From: Gemmatimonadota bacterium
GTDB lineage: Bacteria > Gemmatimonadota > Gemmatimonadetes > Gemmatimonadales > GWC2-71-9
Assembly: GCA_025358055.1 (NCBI GenBank)
Contig: JANYKV010000040.1
Location: 1 to 48,842 of the forward strand
Length of the DNA: 48,842 nucleotides
Direction: 5' to 3'
In this document: positions 1 through 7,868 of the stretch, one piece after another
Position numbering within the stretch: position 1 is the stretch's first letter
Layout: each line of letters opens with the position of its first letter
The notes under the pieces: generated by a model
Told to the model about the DNA's origin: nothing
The model's input: the letters and a program-made list of their open reading frames with translations, nothing else
Databases searched by the model: none
Program-made: the position numbers and the translations under genes

Positions 1-27
1 TCACGCGTTCGAATCGCGTCGGGCCCA
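1..27 (+). tRNA. 3' end of a tRNA gene (truncated by the window edge)
   Basis: Bases 3-7 and 15-19 form a perfect 5-bp T stem around the loop TTCGAAT. Bases 20-26 (CGGGCCC) would be the 3' strand of the acceptor stem and base 27 (A) the discriminator. No CCA is encoded. The anticodon lies outside the window, so the amino acid cannot be told. The paired 5' strand would have to read GGGCCCG. Confidence 0.8.
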
Positions 28-128
28 TTTCACCCGCCCCTGGCCTCGTCGTGCGCCACGCGGTCGGCGGGGCACTCCGATGTTTCCCGCCGCAGTCAGC
101 GAACTCCTTCTGACGACTCGCTCACCTC

Positions 129-184
129 GAGATTCCTCCGCCCCGGCCCCTGTTCGGAATGACCCACCCGAGTTTTTAGCAACC
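129..184 (-). repeat. Dispersed REP-like repeat, copy A (inverted)
   Basis: Read on the minus strand this stretch contains, in order, GGTTGCTAAAAA, GTCATTCCGA and GAGGAATCTC. The same blocks in the same order occur on the plus strand at 7583-7638. The ATTCC...GGAAT ends can pair across a GC-rich centre. It lies in the otherwise empty interval between the tRNA end and the GNAT gene (28-229). Confidence 0.6.
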
Positions 185-229
185 TTTTGAGGGAGGCCTG
201 AGGCTGCCGCGGGAGATTAGGATCTAGGA

Positions 230-913
230 TCACAGAGGCGCGCGCTGGCGTCCGTCGGCATCGAAGTTCGAGGGATCGAGCCAACGCTCGAACCGGACCT
301 TGCGCGACGGCCATTCGGTATCGAGCAGGGAGTACCAGGCCGTATCTCGGTTGCGGCCCTTGATGATCATGTGTTGCCGGAACAGGCCCTCATAGGTGAA
401 CCCTAGCCGGAGCGCGGCGCGGCGCGAGGGATGATTCAGCGCGTTGCATTTCCATTCGTAGCGCCGATATCCCAGGCCCTCAAATACATATCGGGCCAGG
501 AGGTACATCGCCTCGGTGGCCGCCGGGGTTCGCTGAAGCTCTGGTGAATAGAGAATATTCCCCACCTCGATCACCTGGTGCCCTGGTTCAATCCGCATCA
601 ATGCGGCGAACCCGGCGGCCCGAGCCGTCGATCGAGGGAGGATCGCATAGAAGAGAGGGTCAGACCCAGCGGCCATTTCCTCGAGCTCCCGCCCGAACTC
701 GGAGGGGTTTTCGAAGGGTCCGCGGGCCAGATACCGCCACAGGGCTTCGGACTCGGGGCCGCTCAAGCCTGAATAGAGTTGAGCCGCATGCCTCTCGGCA
801 CTAAGCGACTCGAGACGAACGTGGCGTCCCTCGAGCGAAACTCGTTCGGGGCGCTTCGCCGGGCGACAATTCAACGCGGGTCCCTGGATCACATCAGGCT
901 CCGGTTCCGTCAT
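230..913 (-). CDS. GNAT family N-acetyltransferase (RimJ/RimL-like)
   Basis: This is a 227-residue protein with an Acetyltransf_3-type fold. The strand carrying VGNILYSPELQRT (middle of the protein) resembles the central acetyl-CoA-binding region. The stretch with NALNHPSRRAALRLGF matches the N-x-xS-xxA-xxxLGF signature of the RimJ/RimL subgroup, where an amino group is acetylated with acetyl-CoA. The substrate is unknown; the subgroup includes ribosomal-protein acetylases and enzymes that acetylate small amines. It reads toward the tRNA, 69 bp downstream of the M24 peptidase stop on the same strand, so the two could share a transcript. The ATG at 913 is the first in frame; the first 25 residues look unstructured, and a shorter start is possible. 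Confidence 0.85.
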   Translation of the reverse strand: MTEPEPDVIQGPALNCRPAKRPERVSLEGRHVRLESLSAERHAAQLYSGLSGPESEALWRYLARGPFENPSEFGRELEEMAAGSDPLFYAILPRSTARAAGFAALMRIEPGHQVIEVGNILYSPELQRTPAATEAMYLLARYVFEGLGYRRYEWKCNALNHPSRRAALRLGFTYEGLFRQHMIIKGRNRDTAWYSLLDTEWPSRKVRFERWLDPSNFDADGRQRAPL

Positions 914-982
914 CCCCTCACTCCTCGCCTGGCGCCACTTCTTCGACCGTGAGCACGCTCAACGATGCCTGGGAGCGTGATC

Positions 983-2332
983 TCATTTGATCAACAAGAT
1001 TCGTTCGTTGACGGGATAAACCCATTCGACACCCCGATCGGTCACAATTGCATCGTCCTCCAAGGGAATCCTCACCTTTTTCCCACCCCATTCCGGGGCT
1101 GGCGTCCAGGCGAACAACTCAATGGAGAACATGTTCGTCGGGCGGATCGTGAAGGTCAGCCGCTTCGGATTGAAAAACGCAATCGAGGGCCCACTGCCAT
1201 GTCCGCGATCGCCGACCGAATGGCAGCCGATGATCACTTCCGTCCGCGGGTCGCTGGAAGGCTTGTTGAACTCCTTCATGATTGGAAACCCGGCCGCGGC
1301 GATACCAGCGTTGAGTCGATCGAGCATCTGCTGAGCCGTTACCCCCGGTTTGATCATCCCTCGAATTATCTCACGGACCTTGAGGGCCTGATCGAAAGCG
1401 TTCTGGATCCCTTTGGGCGCCGCAGTCTCACCTTCGCGGAGGACATACGCAATCCGTTTCATATCGGTCCAGTATCCGAGATGTCCTACCCCCCAATCGA
1501 CCATGAGAAGATCACCCCGCTGAACGATCCGATCGGACGACGTCGCCACGACGCCATCCGCGCCCGTGACGTACACTGACGGCATGTCGAAGGAGGACCC
1601 GAGGCCGCGCGAGAGAAGTTGATCCCACATCCACCAGGCGGCATCCTCCAAGGTTGTCACCCCCGGCGTGATCACTCGGTTGGAGAACACTTCCTCCGCG
1701 ATCTGACGAGACATTTCACCCGCTTCACCGAATGCGACGATGCCCGCCGCGGTGTGCCGCGAACGAAAATCCGAGACCACCTTCTCGGCCGATGTTAGCC
1801 TAGACACCCAGGGCTCGCCGAGGGTCTTTCGCAACAGTTCGTAGTTGGTGTGCGTGAGTCCGTCGGCCATCCCGATTTCATCCGATACATTGATCCCAAT
1901 ACGTTTCGGATTCCGGGCGGCCACAAAGGCTTTGAGGTCCAGATCCGGGGTCACGATGTCGTATACCCGGCAGCCTTCCAGCATGTGGCCCTCGATACCC
2001 AGCGCCGCACGTTCGATTCGGGCACCACCCCGGTCGGTGAATACGTAGTACCCAATGCTCCCGGCGTATCCTCGCCCGAGATCGTCATAGAGCGGATCCC
2101 AATTGTTCTCCTTCATCATGGTGATCCACATGTCGACCCCGTTCTCACGCATCGCCTCGGGGAGAATACGGTCGAACTTCTCTCGGCGGATTTCGCACTG
2201 GCGCTCCCACCGCCGACGCGACGTCTGAGCTTCGAGTGAACCAAGGCGAACGAATAGTCCGATCAATACGGCGAGGAGCAACCGGTGGAGGAGGGGACGG
2301 CGCGAGCGTAGGGGCCATCGAGTTGGAGGCAT
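983..2332 (-). CDS. Secreted M24 family metallopeptidase (Xaa-Pro aminopeptidase-like)
   Basis: Predicted protein of 449 residues. The reading frame stays open 80 codons further upstream, but the ATG at 2332 is preferred because it starts a clear signal peptide: a basic stretch (RWPLRSRRPLLHR), a hydrophobic core and a possible cleavage site near SLEAQT. The C-terminal half is a pita-bread peptidase domain. The five metal ligands of the M24 family are visible: the two Asp in MVDWG and YWTDMKR, the His in GCHSVGDRGHG, and the Glu residues in SIELF and PLEDDAI. The N-terminal half matches the creatinase-like domain. Members cleave N-terminal residues ahead of proline, although several secreted homologues have other or unknown substrates. 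It likely acts in the periplasm or outside the cell. Confidence 0.9.
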   Translation of the reverse strand: MPPTRWPLRSRRPLLHRLLLAVLIGLFVRLGSLEAQTSRRRWERQCEIRREKFDRILPEAMRENGVDMWITMMKENNWDPLYDDLGRGYAGSIGYYVFTDRGGARIERAALGIEGHMLEGCRVYDIVTPDLDLKAFVAARNPKRIGINVSDEIGMADGLTHTNYELLRKTLGEPWVSRLTSAEKVVSDFRSRHTAAGIVAFGEAGEMSRQIAEEVFSNRVITPGVTTLEDAAWWMWDQLLSRGLGSSFDMPSVYVTGADGVVATSSDRIVQRGDLLMVDWGVGHLGYWTDMKRIAYVLREGETAAPKGIQNAFDQALKVREIIRGMIKPGVTAQQMLDRLNAGIAAAGFPIMKEFNKPSSDPRTEVIIGCHSVGDRGHGSGPSIAFFNPKRLTFTIRPTNMFSIELFAWTPAPEWGGKKVRIPLEDDAIVTDRGVEWVYPVNERILLIK

Positions 2333-2633
2333 AGATCCAAGCTTAGGGGGAGGTGAGAGTGACAAAGCGCCAGGCATATGTAGAGGAACCCTCGCCCTCA
2401 CACAAGCGCATGCGGAATCGAGTGTGGTTCTCACTCCACAACTCGGGGCCACAGTCCTGGGAATCACCCGTCCGGAAATCGAACAACCATGATCACAACC
2501 CCATATAAAACAATACAATTCAACCAGTAACGCATGAACCAAAATCGAACAGTATAGGCCCGCTGTAGGCATGAGGCTTGCCCCGCTTGGGGTTAGTCAC
2601 GCGAGGCAGTCAGATTCCTTGGGAGGAGCACGT
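2333..2633. other. Divergent intergenic region (M24 peptidase / lipoprotein)
   Basis: This 301-bp spacer separates two divergent genes. The part around 2490-2560 is clearly AT-richer than its surroundings (runs such as ATATAAAACAATACAATTC), as expected for promoters. I could not fix -35/-10 boxes with confidence. An imperfect hairpin (GAGTGTGG...CCACAACTC) lies near 2417-2442. No gene is supported here. Confidence 0.4.
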
Positions 2634-3155
2634 ATGTTCCGCTCGCCGTCATTGTCGTTCCTGGTCGGATCCGCTCTCACCGGGGCCCTCCTCGCATGCT
2701 CGCCGAGCCCGGTGGAAGTTGAGATCTCGCGCACCTTGAGTCTGTCGAAGGCGGCGACTGAGCCGGACGTGCACGTGCTCCATTGCACTCCACGCTCAGC
2801 GGCGAGTGGCTCCGCCATCATCGGCCCCGGAGGTGGAACGGTCCGCATCGGGCCCCATCGCCTCATCATCCCGGAAGGGGCACTGGCCAAGCGGGTGCTC
2901 ATTCAAGGCTCCTCCCCATCCGATACCGTCGCCTCGGTGAGTTTCTCCCCGGCCGGCCTGCAGTTCGCAATTGGGCATCCGGCTACCCTTCGCCTCGACT
3001 ATTCGAACTGTACCCATTTGCCCGTGACGCGACACATCGTCTACACCACGGACGATCTCCAGGTCCTCGAAGCCGAGCCTTCGAAAGACTGGGACAGCTA
3101 TAGCGTTGTCGATGGGCTCGTCTCTCACTTTTCGCGATACGCGATTGCCTGGTAG
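2634..3155 (+). CDS. Lipoprotein with a ZU5-like domain
   Basis: Predicted protein of 173 residues. The ATG at 2634 is chosen because a strong Shine-Dalgarno (GGGAGGAG) lies just upstream and the protein then opens with a lipoprotein signal, a hydrophobic core ending in the lipobox ALLAC. An in-frame ATG at 2571 would add 21 residues with no signal character. The central part (GPGGGTVRIGPHRLIIPEGAL) has the GG-x-V and IPxGAL pattern seen in bacterial ZU5-like domains, which are beta-sandwich modules of surface proteins. The lipidated Cys would anchor it in a membrane. The following gene starts 6 bp after its stop. Function unknown. Confidence 0.75.
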   Translation: MFRSPSLSFLVGSALTGALLACSPSPVEVEISRTLSLSKAATEPDVHVLHCTPRSAASGSAIIGPGGGTVRIGPHRLIIPEGALAKRVLIQGSSPSDTVASVSFSPAGLQFAIGHPATLRLDYSNCTHLPVTRHIVYTTDDLQVLEAEPSKDWDSYSVVDGLVSHFSRYAIAW

Positions 3156-3161
3156 TCGGCC

Positions 3162-4757
3162 GTGCCTTCCGCTGGCCAGCCGGACCAGGCCGAGATTTAT
3201 CTTCGCGATGCCATGCGCCAGGAGCATGATGGGGCACTCGATCGTGCAATGGAGCTCTATCGCCTCGCCTCCGCCGCGGCGCTAGCACTCGGCACCTCAG
3301 CGATGCACGCGGAATCGCTCCGGCGGATCGCGGAGCTTCTCTACCGTCGCAACGATATCGACACCGCACAGGAACTCTGTCGCCAAAGCCACGAAATCGC
3401 CCTGGGCATTCCCGATACACGCCTCGCGGCAAGCGCGTTGATCGCGCTCGCCGGGTTCGAACTGCAGGCGGGTTCGGTGGAATCGGCGCGGGCGCACCTC
3501 GCGCAGGCCACAGAATTGGGTGTGGAGGACCCGGAGATTCGGGCTGGCGTCGACCAGCACCTCGGTCGGTTGGCTCGGGCCCAGGGGGATTGGAGCCAAG
3601 CCCGCATTCACTACGTACGCGCTGTTGAGGCGTTTGCCCTCGCGGGGGCCTCGCTTGGTATCGCCGAGGCCTATCACTGCCTCGGGCTGCTGAGCCAGGA
3701 CCAGGAGCAGTGGGGGGAGGCCGATGCCTTCTTCGGCCGCTGCCTCGAGCTTGCGCTCCCCCTCGGGGAGCCGGAAATCGAAGGCGTGTGTCGCCTCAGC
3801 CGAGCCGAGGTGCACCTGGCGAGACAGCGGTACGAGGAGGCCTTCGAGGACGTCGACAACGCGCTTCAGCTCTTCGACCGATGGGGAGCAAAGTCGTTGA
3901 AGGCCGAGGCCTACCGCGTGCTGGGCATCCTGTTCCGCGACACCGGGCGGCACCCGGTCGGGGAAACCCGACTTCGCGACGCAATCCATCTGGCGCGGGA
4001 AACAAACAATTTCCTGTGTGAGGCCGAAGCCGCCCGGGAACTCGCCCTGTTGTTCAAGGAAATCGGGCGAAATCAGGAAGCCTTGTCCGCGCTCAGCGGG
4101 GCGCACGTGTTGTTCCGGCGCCAAGAGATTCGAGGCGATCTCGGTAATGTCCGCGGAAAAGTGGCGCGGGTCGAGCGGACGCTGTTCGAGGTCGCTCGCG
4201 GCTGGGCTGAGTCTATCGAGTCGTCCGACCAACACACCAACGGCCATTGCCAGCGGGTGTCCAACTATGCCGTCGCCGTCGGCATCGCGATGGGGCTGGA
4301 CGTCTCCGACCAGACCACCATTAGGCTCGGGGCGTACTTGCATGACGTCGGAAAGGTGCATGTACCGCCGGAGATCCTGAATAAGCGCGGCAAGCTGTCC
4401 CCGGAAGAAGCCGAACTGATGCAACGCCATCCCCTGTGGGGAATGGACCTGCTCGAGTCGGTCGATTTTCCCTGGGATGTCAAACCCATGGTCAGGTCCC
4501 ATCACGAGAAATATGATGGTACCGGCTATCCGGATGGGTTGGTGGGCGAAGCCATCCCGGTCAACGCGCAAATTATCTGCATCGTCGACGTCTACGATGC
4601 CTTGACGACCAACCGGAGTTACCGCCGTGCCCTCACCCACGAAGGCGCGGTCGCCGAAATCCAGTCCGTGCACCAATGGTGGCGCGCCGACGTCTACGCC
4701 GCATTCCTGCAGGCCATCGGGTCCCGAGCTCCGCACGGCGAAGAATTCCTGCGGTGA
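3162..4757 (+). CDS. TPR-repeat protein with a C-terminal HD-GYP phosphodiesterase domain
   Basis: Predicted protein of 531 residues with a GTG start. Residues about 5-330 are helical repeats of TPR type (patterns such as AEAYHCLGLL and AEAYRVLGILF). Residues about 345-500 form an HD-GYP domain with HDVGK near 393-397, HHEKYDG from 447, GYP at 455-457 and DVYDAL from 476. Complete HD-GYP domains hydrolyse cyclic di-GMP using a bi- or trinuclear metal site, so this one looks catalytically competent. There is no signal peptide or membrane segment, so a cytoplasmic protein is likely, with the TPRs sensing a partner protein. Its stop overlaps the start of the next TPR gene by 4 bp (GTGA). Confidence 0.9.
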   Translation: MPSAGQPDQAEIYLRDAMRQEHDGALDRAMELYRLASAAALALGTSAMHAESLRRIAELLYRRNDIDTAQELCRQSHEIALGIPDTRLAASALIALAGFELQAGSVESARAHLAQATELGVEDPEIRAGVDQHLGRLARAQGDWSQARIHYVRAVEAFALAGASLGIAEAYHCLGLLSQDQEQWGEADAFFGRCLELALPLGEPEIEGVCRLSRAEVHLARQRYEEAFEDVDNALQLFDRWGAKSLKAEAYRVLGILFRDTGRHPVGETRLRDAIHLARETNNFLCEAEAARELALLFKEIGRNQEALSALSGAHVLFRRQEIRGDLGNVRGKVARVERTLFEVARGWAESIESSDQHTNGHCQRVSNYAVAVGIAMGLDVSDQTTIRLGAYLHDVGKVHVPPEILNKRGKLSPEEAELMQRHPLWGMDLLESVDFPWDVKPMVRSHHEKYDGTGYPDGLVGEAIPVNAQIICIVDVYDALTTNRSYRRALTHEGAVAEIQSVHQWWRADVYAAFLQAIGSRAPHGEEFLR

Positions 4758-5752
4758 AAATCGCGGCGCTGGGCGACCAAGGCCTCGCGAGACTCGAGAG
4801 CCTTGTCACCCAGGGCCACTTCGAGGAGGCGGCCACCGAGTACCGTAGCCTCGTCGCGCTGGGCACGGAGATGCCGGCCGAAAGCCACCTGGCGGGGGCG
4901 CGAGCGATCGGACGCACGGGACAGATTGCGCCGGCCCGCGACGCGGCCGCCGAATCGTTGGCCCTATTCCGTCGCAGCGGAAATCAACAAGGAGCCTTGG
5001 AAGCAACGAATCTGCTCGGCGTTTTTGCGTTCGAGCGCGGTGAGATCGACATCGCCGATTCCTACTTCACGCAGGTGTGCCTGATCGCCGGCCGATTGTC
5101 GAACCAGCGATTCGTTTGTCGGGCACTCAACAACCTCGCCTCGATCGCCCACCTGCGCGGACGCATCCACGAGTCGATCGACCTCTATCAGCGTGCGCTT
5201 CGGGGGTACCACCAACTCGAGGACGACGGGGGTATCGCCGAAACCTCCCACAACCTTGCCCTCGTCCACCGTCGCGTGGGTGACCTTCCTCTTGCCGCCG
5301 CCGCCGTCCACGAAGCGGTGCGTCATGCGGAACGCGCTGGGCAAACCGGCCTCTGCGCCCTGGCATACCTGGGCCGCGCGGAGCTCGCCATCGAACGAAG
5401 TCGGTTTTCTGAGGCCCGCGATGACATCCAGCGCGCGCTCACTCGGATGCGGCTCGCTGGCGATGCGATTGGGGTCGTCGAAGCCGGGCGGCTTCGCGCG
5501 CTGCTCTCCCTCCGGGAGGGCCACGCCCTGCAGGCTCATCTGCAGGCCGAAACGGTCCGGGCGCTGGCCCGCCAACAAGGAGCCGCGTTGCTTGAAGCCG
5601 AAGCCGTCGCGCTCTCAGCGCTGGCTCTGCGCGTTCTCGGTGACCCGCGCGAAGCCGAACAGTATCGCAACATCGCCGTCGACCTCCTGCACCATATCGG
5701 CGCACAGGAGCAAGTCGAACGGTTCCGACGAGAGTGGAACGCGACGGTCTAA
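4754..5752 (+). CDS. TPR-repeat protein
   Basis: Predicted protein of 332 residues made almost wholly of helical tetratricopeptide-type repeats, for example ALNNLASIAHLRGR and SHNLALVHRRVGD. The start is taken as the GTG at 4754, which overlaps the TGA of the TPR-HD-GYP gene (GTGA, 4 bp) and suggests coupled translation. An in-frame ATG at 4676 lies inside the upstream gene and would add a basic, unrelated leader. No catalytic domain is seen. The tight link and similar repeat style suggest that it arose from, or partners with, the TPR half of the HD-GYP protein; this is an inference. Confidence 0.8.
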   Translation: MKIAALGDQGLARLESLVTQGHFEEAATEYRSLVALGTEMPAESHLAGARAIGRTGQIAPARDAAAESLALFRRSGNQQGALEATNLLGVFAFERGEIDIADSYFTQVCLIAGRLSNQRFVCRALNNLASIAHLRGRIHESIDLYQRALRGYHQLEDDGGIAETSHNLALVHRRVGDLPLAAAAVHEAVRHAERAGQTGLCALAYLGRAELAIERSRFSEARDDIQRALTRMRLAGDAIGVVEAGRLRALLSLREGHALQAHLQAETVRALARQQGAALLEAEAVALSALALRVLGDPREAEQYRNIAVDLLHHIGAQEQVERFRREWNATV

Positions 5753-5889
5753 AGGCGGAACGCCTCCAGTCCGCCTGGCGCATATCAGCCGGTCCCCCCA
5801 GATTCCCACTCGCGGAATCCACGCATCCAATCTGTTTCTCCTTCGCCCGCGAGCCCCGTGACCACCTCTTACGCCGTGCCTCGTTCCGG

Positions 5890-7467
5890 GTGAGCATCAT
5901 CCAAACAAGTGGCCGGCGGCAGGCTGATTTCGTTGTGCCTTCCACGGTGGCTGTCATCATCTGGCTCGTCGGGTTGGCGGTCATTGGCCCTTGGCCCGTT
6001 GGTGTTTTCTATGACGACGGGATCTACCTGTCGTTGGCCCGCGCCTTGGCCGAGGGTCATGGACTCCGATACCTGAACCTGCCTGAAAACCTGGCCGGAG
6101 TCCGGTACCCTCCGCTGTACCCCGCCCTGCTCGCACTCATCTGGAAAATTGCCCCGGACCGCGACGCGACCGTCGTGGCCGCGAAATTCGTGAACATGTT
6201 CTTGTTGGGGATCGGGGGCGCCGGATTCACGGTGGTCCTCATGCGTCCCTTTGGTGTGCGGCCGGCCGTTGCCGCGATCGCGGCGCTGGCCGGCAGCCTC
6301 GCGGTGCCCGTGCTTGCCACGGCGAGCGTGCTTTTCTCGGAGCCGCTTTTCTTCGTCACACTTCTGGGCGCCGGCGCGCTCGCAGAGCGCGTGGCGCGGG
6401 ACCATACGGGTCCAGGTCGGGCGTTCACGGCGGGACTCATCTGCGCGCTCCCCGCACTCGTCCGCACGGTCGGAATCGCATTGCCTGCCGGACTCTTCGT
6501 GATCCTGGTCCTCCGCGGCCGCTGGCGCGATCTCGCGTGTGCCGGCCTCGGCACACTCATCTTGCTGACACCTTGGATGGCGTGGACCGCGCGTCACGCC
6601 CCGACGATCCCGGCCATTCTGCAGGGGAATTACGGCTCGTATTTCGCGTGGTACGCCGAGGGAGCGCGAGTCGAAGGGGGGAAGCTGATTGGGCAGGTCT
6701 TGGTCCGAAATCTCGCCGAGATCGTGCGGCCGTTCGGCGTATTCCTCTCACCGATGCCGACCCTTTGGGTCCGAGTTCCTCTGCTCCTCTGCGCCGCAAT
6801 CGTGTCCATCTCCGGCCTTCGGCGTCTGGCCCAATCCTGCCCGGTCGTTGCGGTCGGCCTGTTGATCTACCTCACGACCATTCTGCTCTGGCCCTTCGAA
6901 CCCGATCGATTCTTGTGGGGGATCTGGCCGGTCATTGTCGGGGTCTATGTGTTGGGCGTGGGATCGTGGTGGCCGCTCGGCGCGGTGACTCGTTTCCTCC
7001 CGGCACGTTGGCTGCTGACGGCCGCGTCGGCGATCTCCGTCTTCGCGTACCTGCGGTACGGTACGATCGGGTTCAAGAATCAGGGCTGGGAGCCGGCCCA
7101 ACGGAGTGTGGCCGATGCGATGCGGCCAGCGCTCGAATGGGTCGCGAAGCACGTGCCCCCCGATCGACTCGTCGCCGGGAACAACGATCCGATGTACTAC
7201 CTCTATACCGGTCGACGCGCGATTCCTTCGAGCGGCTGGTCGGCCGCTGACTATGTTCGACCCCCGAGCGGCGCCACCGCGATCGCGAACCTCGAAGCCC
7301 TGCTCGATCGATTCCACCCCGAGGTCCTGCTGGTCCTCGCCCCCAACGAACCGGCGGCATTCGGAGCCAAGCACCTACTCCAGACCCGCCCGGCTCGGTT
7401 GGTGATGATCGACAGTCTGCCCCATGGTGGAGCGGTATTCCGCCCGGTCTACCCTCAGCCCCGATGA
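5890..7467 (+). CDS. Polytopic membrane glycosyltransferase-like protein (GT-C/GT39 type)
   Basis: Predicted protein of 525 residues with about ten hydrophobic segments and a soluble C-terminal tail. After the first membrane segment comes FYDDGIYLSLARAL, the acidic Asp-Asp-x-x-Tyr loop typical of GT-C enzymes such as the GT39/ArnT group, followed by RYPPLYP, also typical of that group. Such enzymes move a sugar from a polyprenyl-phosphate carrier to an acceptor on the outer face of the inner membrane. The GTG at 5890 is chosen since the frame upstream, open to 5734 inside the TPR gene, lacks membrane character; a GTG at 5935 is an alternative. Donor and acceptor are unknown. Confidence 0.75.
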   Translation: MSIIQTSGRRQADFVVPSTVAVIIWLVGLAVIGPWPVGVFYDDGIYLSLARALAEGHGLRYLNLPENLAGVRYPPLYPALLALIWKIAPDRDATVVAAKFVNMFLLGIGGAGFTVVLMRPFGVRPAVAAIAALAGSLAVPVLATASVLFSEPLFFVTLLGAGALAERVARDHTGPGRAFTAGLICALPALVRTVGIALPAGLFVILVLRGRWRDLACAGLGTLILLTPWMAWTARHAPTIPAILQGNYGSYFAWYAEGARVEGGKLIGQVLVRNLAEIVRPFGVFLSPMPTLWVRVPLLLCAAIVSISGLRRLAQSCPVVAVGLLIYLTTILLWPFEPDRFLWGIWPVIVGVYVLGVGSWWPLGAVTRFLPARWLLTAASAISVFAYLRYGTIGFKNQGWEPAQRSVADAMRPALEWVAKHVPPDRLVAGNNDPMYYLYTGRRAIPSSGWSAADYVRPPSGATAIANLEALLDRFHPEVLLVLAPNEPAAFGAKHLLQTRPARLVMIDSLPHGGAVFRPVYPQPR

Positions 7468-7582
7468 CGAACCCGCGTGACTCCTTGGTTTGATTGGGCC
7501 ACACCTGCGCCGCTCCGGCGGCGAGCACTCTCCAATCGCGGAACCCCACCAACATCGAGAATGCCCGGGTCAGGGCTAGGCA

Positions 7583-7638
7583 GGCTGCTAAAAAACTGCA
7601 GTTGTCATTCGAGGAAGCGGAGCGACCGAGGAATCTCG
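7583..7638 (+). repeat. Dispersed REP-like repeat, copy B
   Basis: This stretch contains GGCTGCTAAAAAA, GTCATTCGA, a GGAAGCGGAGCGA arm and CGAGGAATCTC, the same block order as copy A at 129-184 (opposite strand). It ends exactly at the stop codon of the orphan HisKA gene and sits between convergent genes. Elements of the GTCATTCCGAG...CGAGGAATCTC type are common intergenic repeats in several bacterial phyla (from memory). Confidence 0.6.
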
Positions 7639-7824
7639 CTAGAGCTCCCGGAGCATGCCTCGCATCCGCAACGCAAGGCTCTCGATCGTCCGCAAGGCGG
7701 CGAGCGTCTCCGCATCAAGGCGGTCCGCCCGTAGTAGCGTCAATTGTGTTTCGGCGAGCATTGCCGCGAGCGGATTGGCGAGATCATGTCGCAACTTCGC
7801 CATGCGGTCTGCCTCTTCGCTCAT
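7639..7824 (-). CDS. Orphan histidine-kinase dimerisation (HisKA) domain protein
   Basis: A 61-residue protein starting at ATG 7824, with an AAAGGA ribosome-binding site 8 bases upstream. It holds RHDLANPLAAMLAE, which matches the H-box of HisKA domains (phospho-acceptor His followed by Asp-Leu and then Asn-Pro-Leu). A second helix with hydrophobic heptads follows. There is no room for an ATPase domain, so it cannot phosphorylate itself. It could be a phosphotransfer or decoy partner, or a remnant of a longer kinase. It starts 44 bp after the M50 protease stop on the same strand, suggesting co-transcription. Confidence 0.65.
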   Translation of the reverse strand: MSEEADRMAKLRHDLANPLAAMLAETQLTLLRADRLDAETLAALRTIESLALRMRGMLREL

Positions 7825-7868
7825 GGACAGGTCCTTTCGGTTGACCGGAAAACCGTTGGCGACCGCCG

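Noticed and set aside
2333..2633. Riboswitch or small gene in the AT-rich divergent spacer
   Set aside because: No conserved riboswitch core was recognised by eye, and the open frames lack starts with ribosome-binding sites.
3297..4736. 479-residue minus-strand frame opposite the TPR-HD-GYP gene
   Set aside because: It is an antisense shadow of a strong domain-bearing gene and shows no domain of its own; similar long shadows occur at 39217-40527 (minus) and 45559-46932 (plus).
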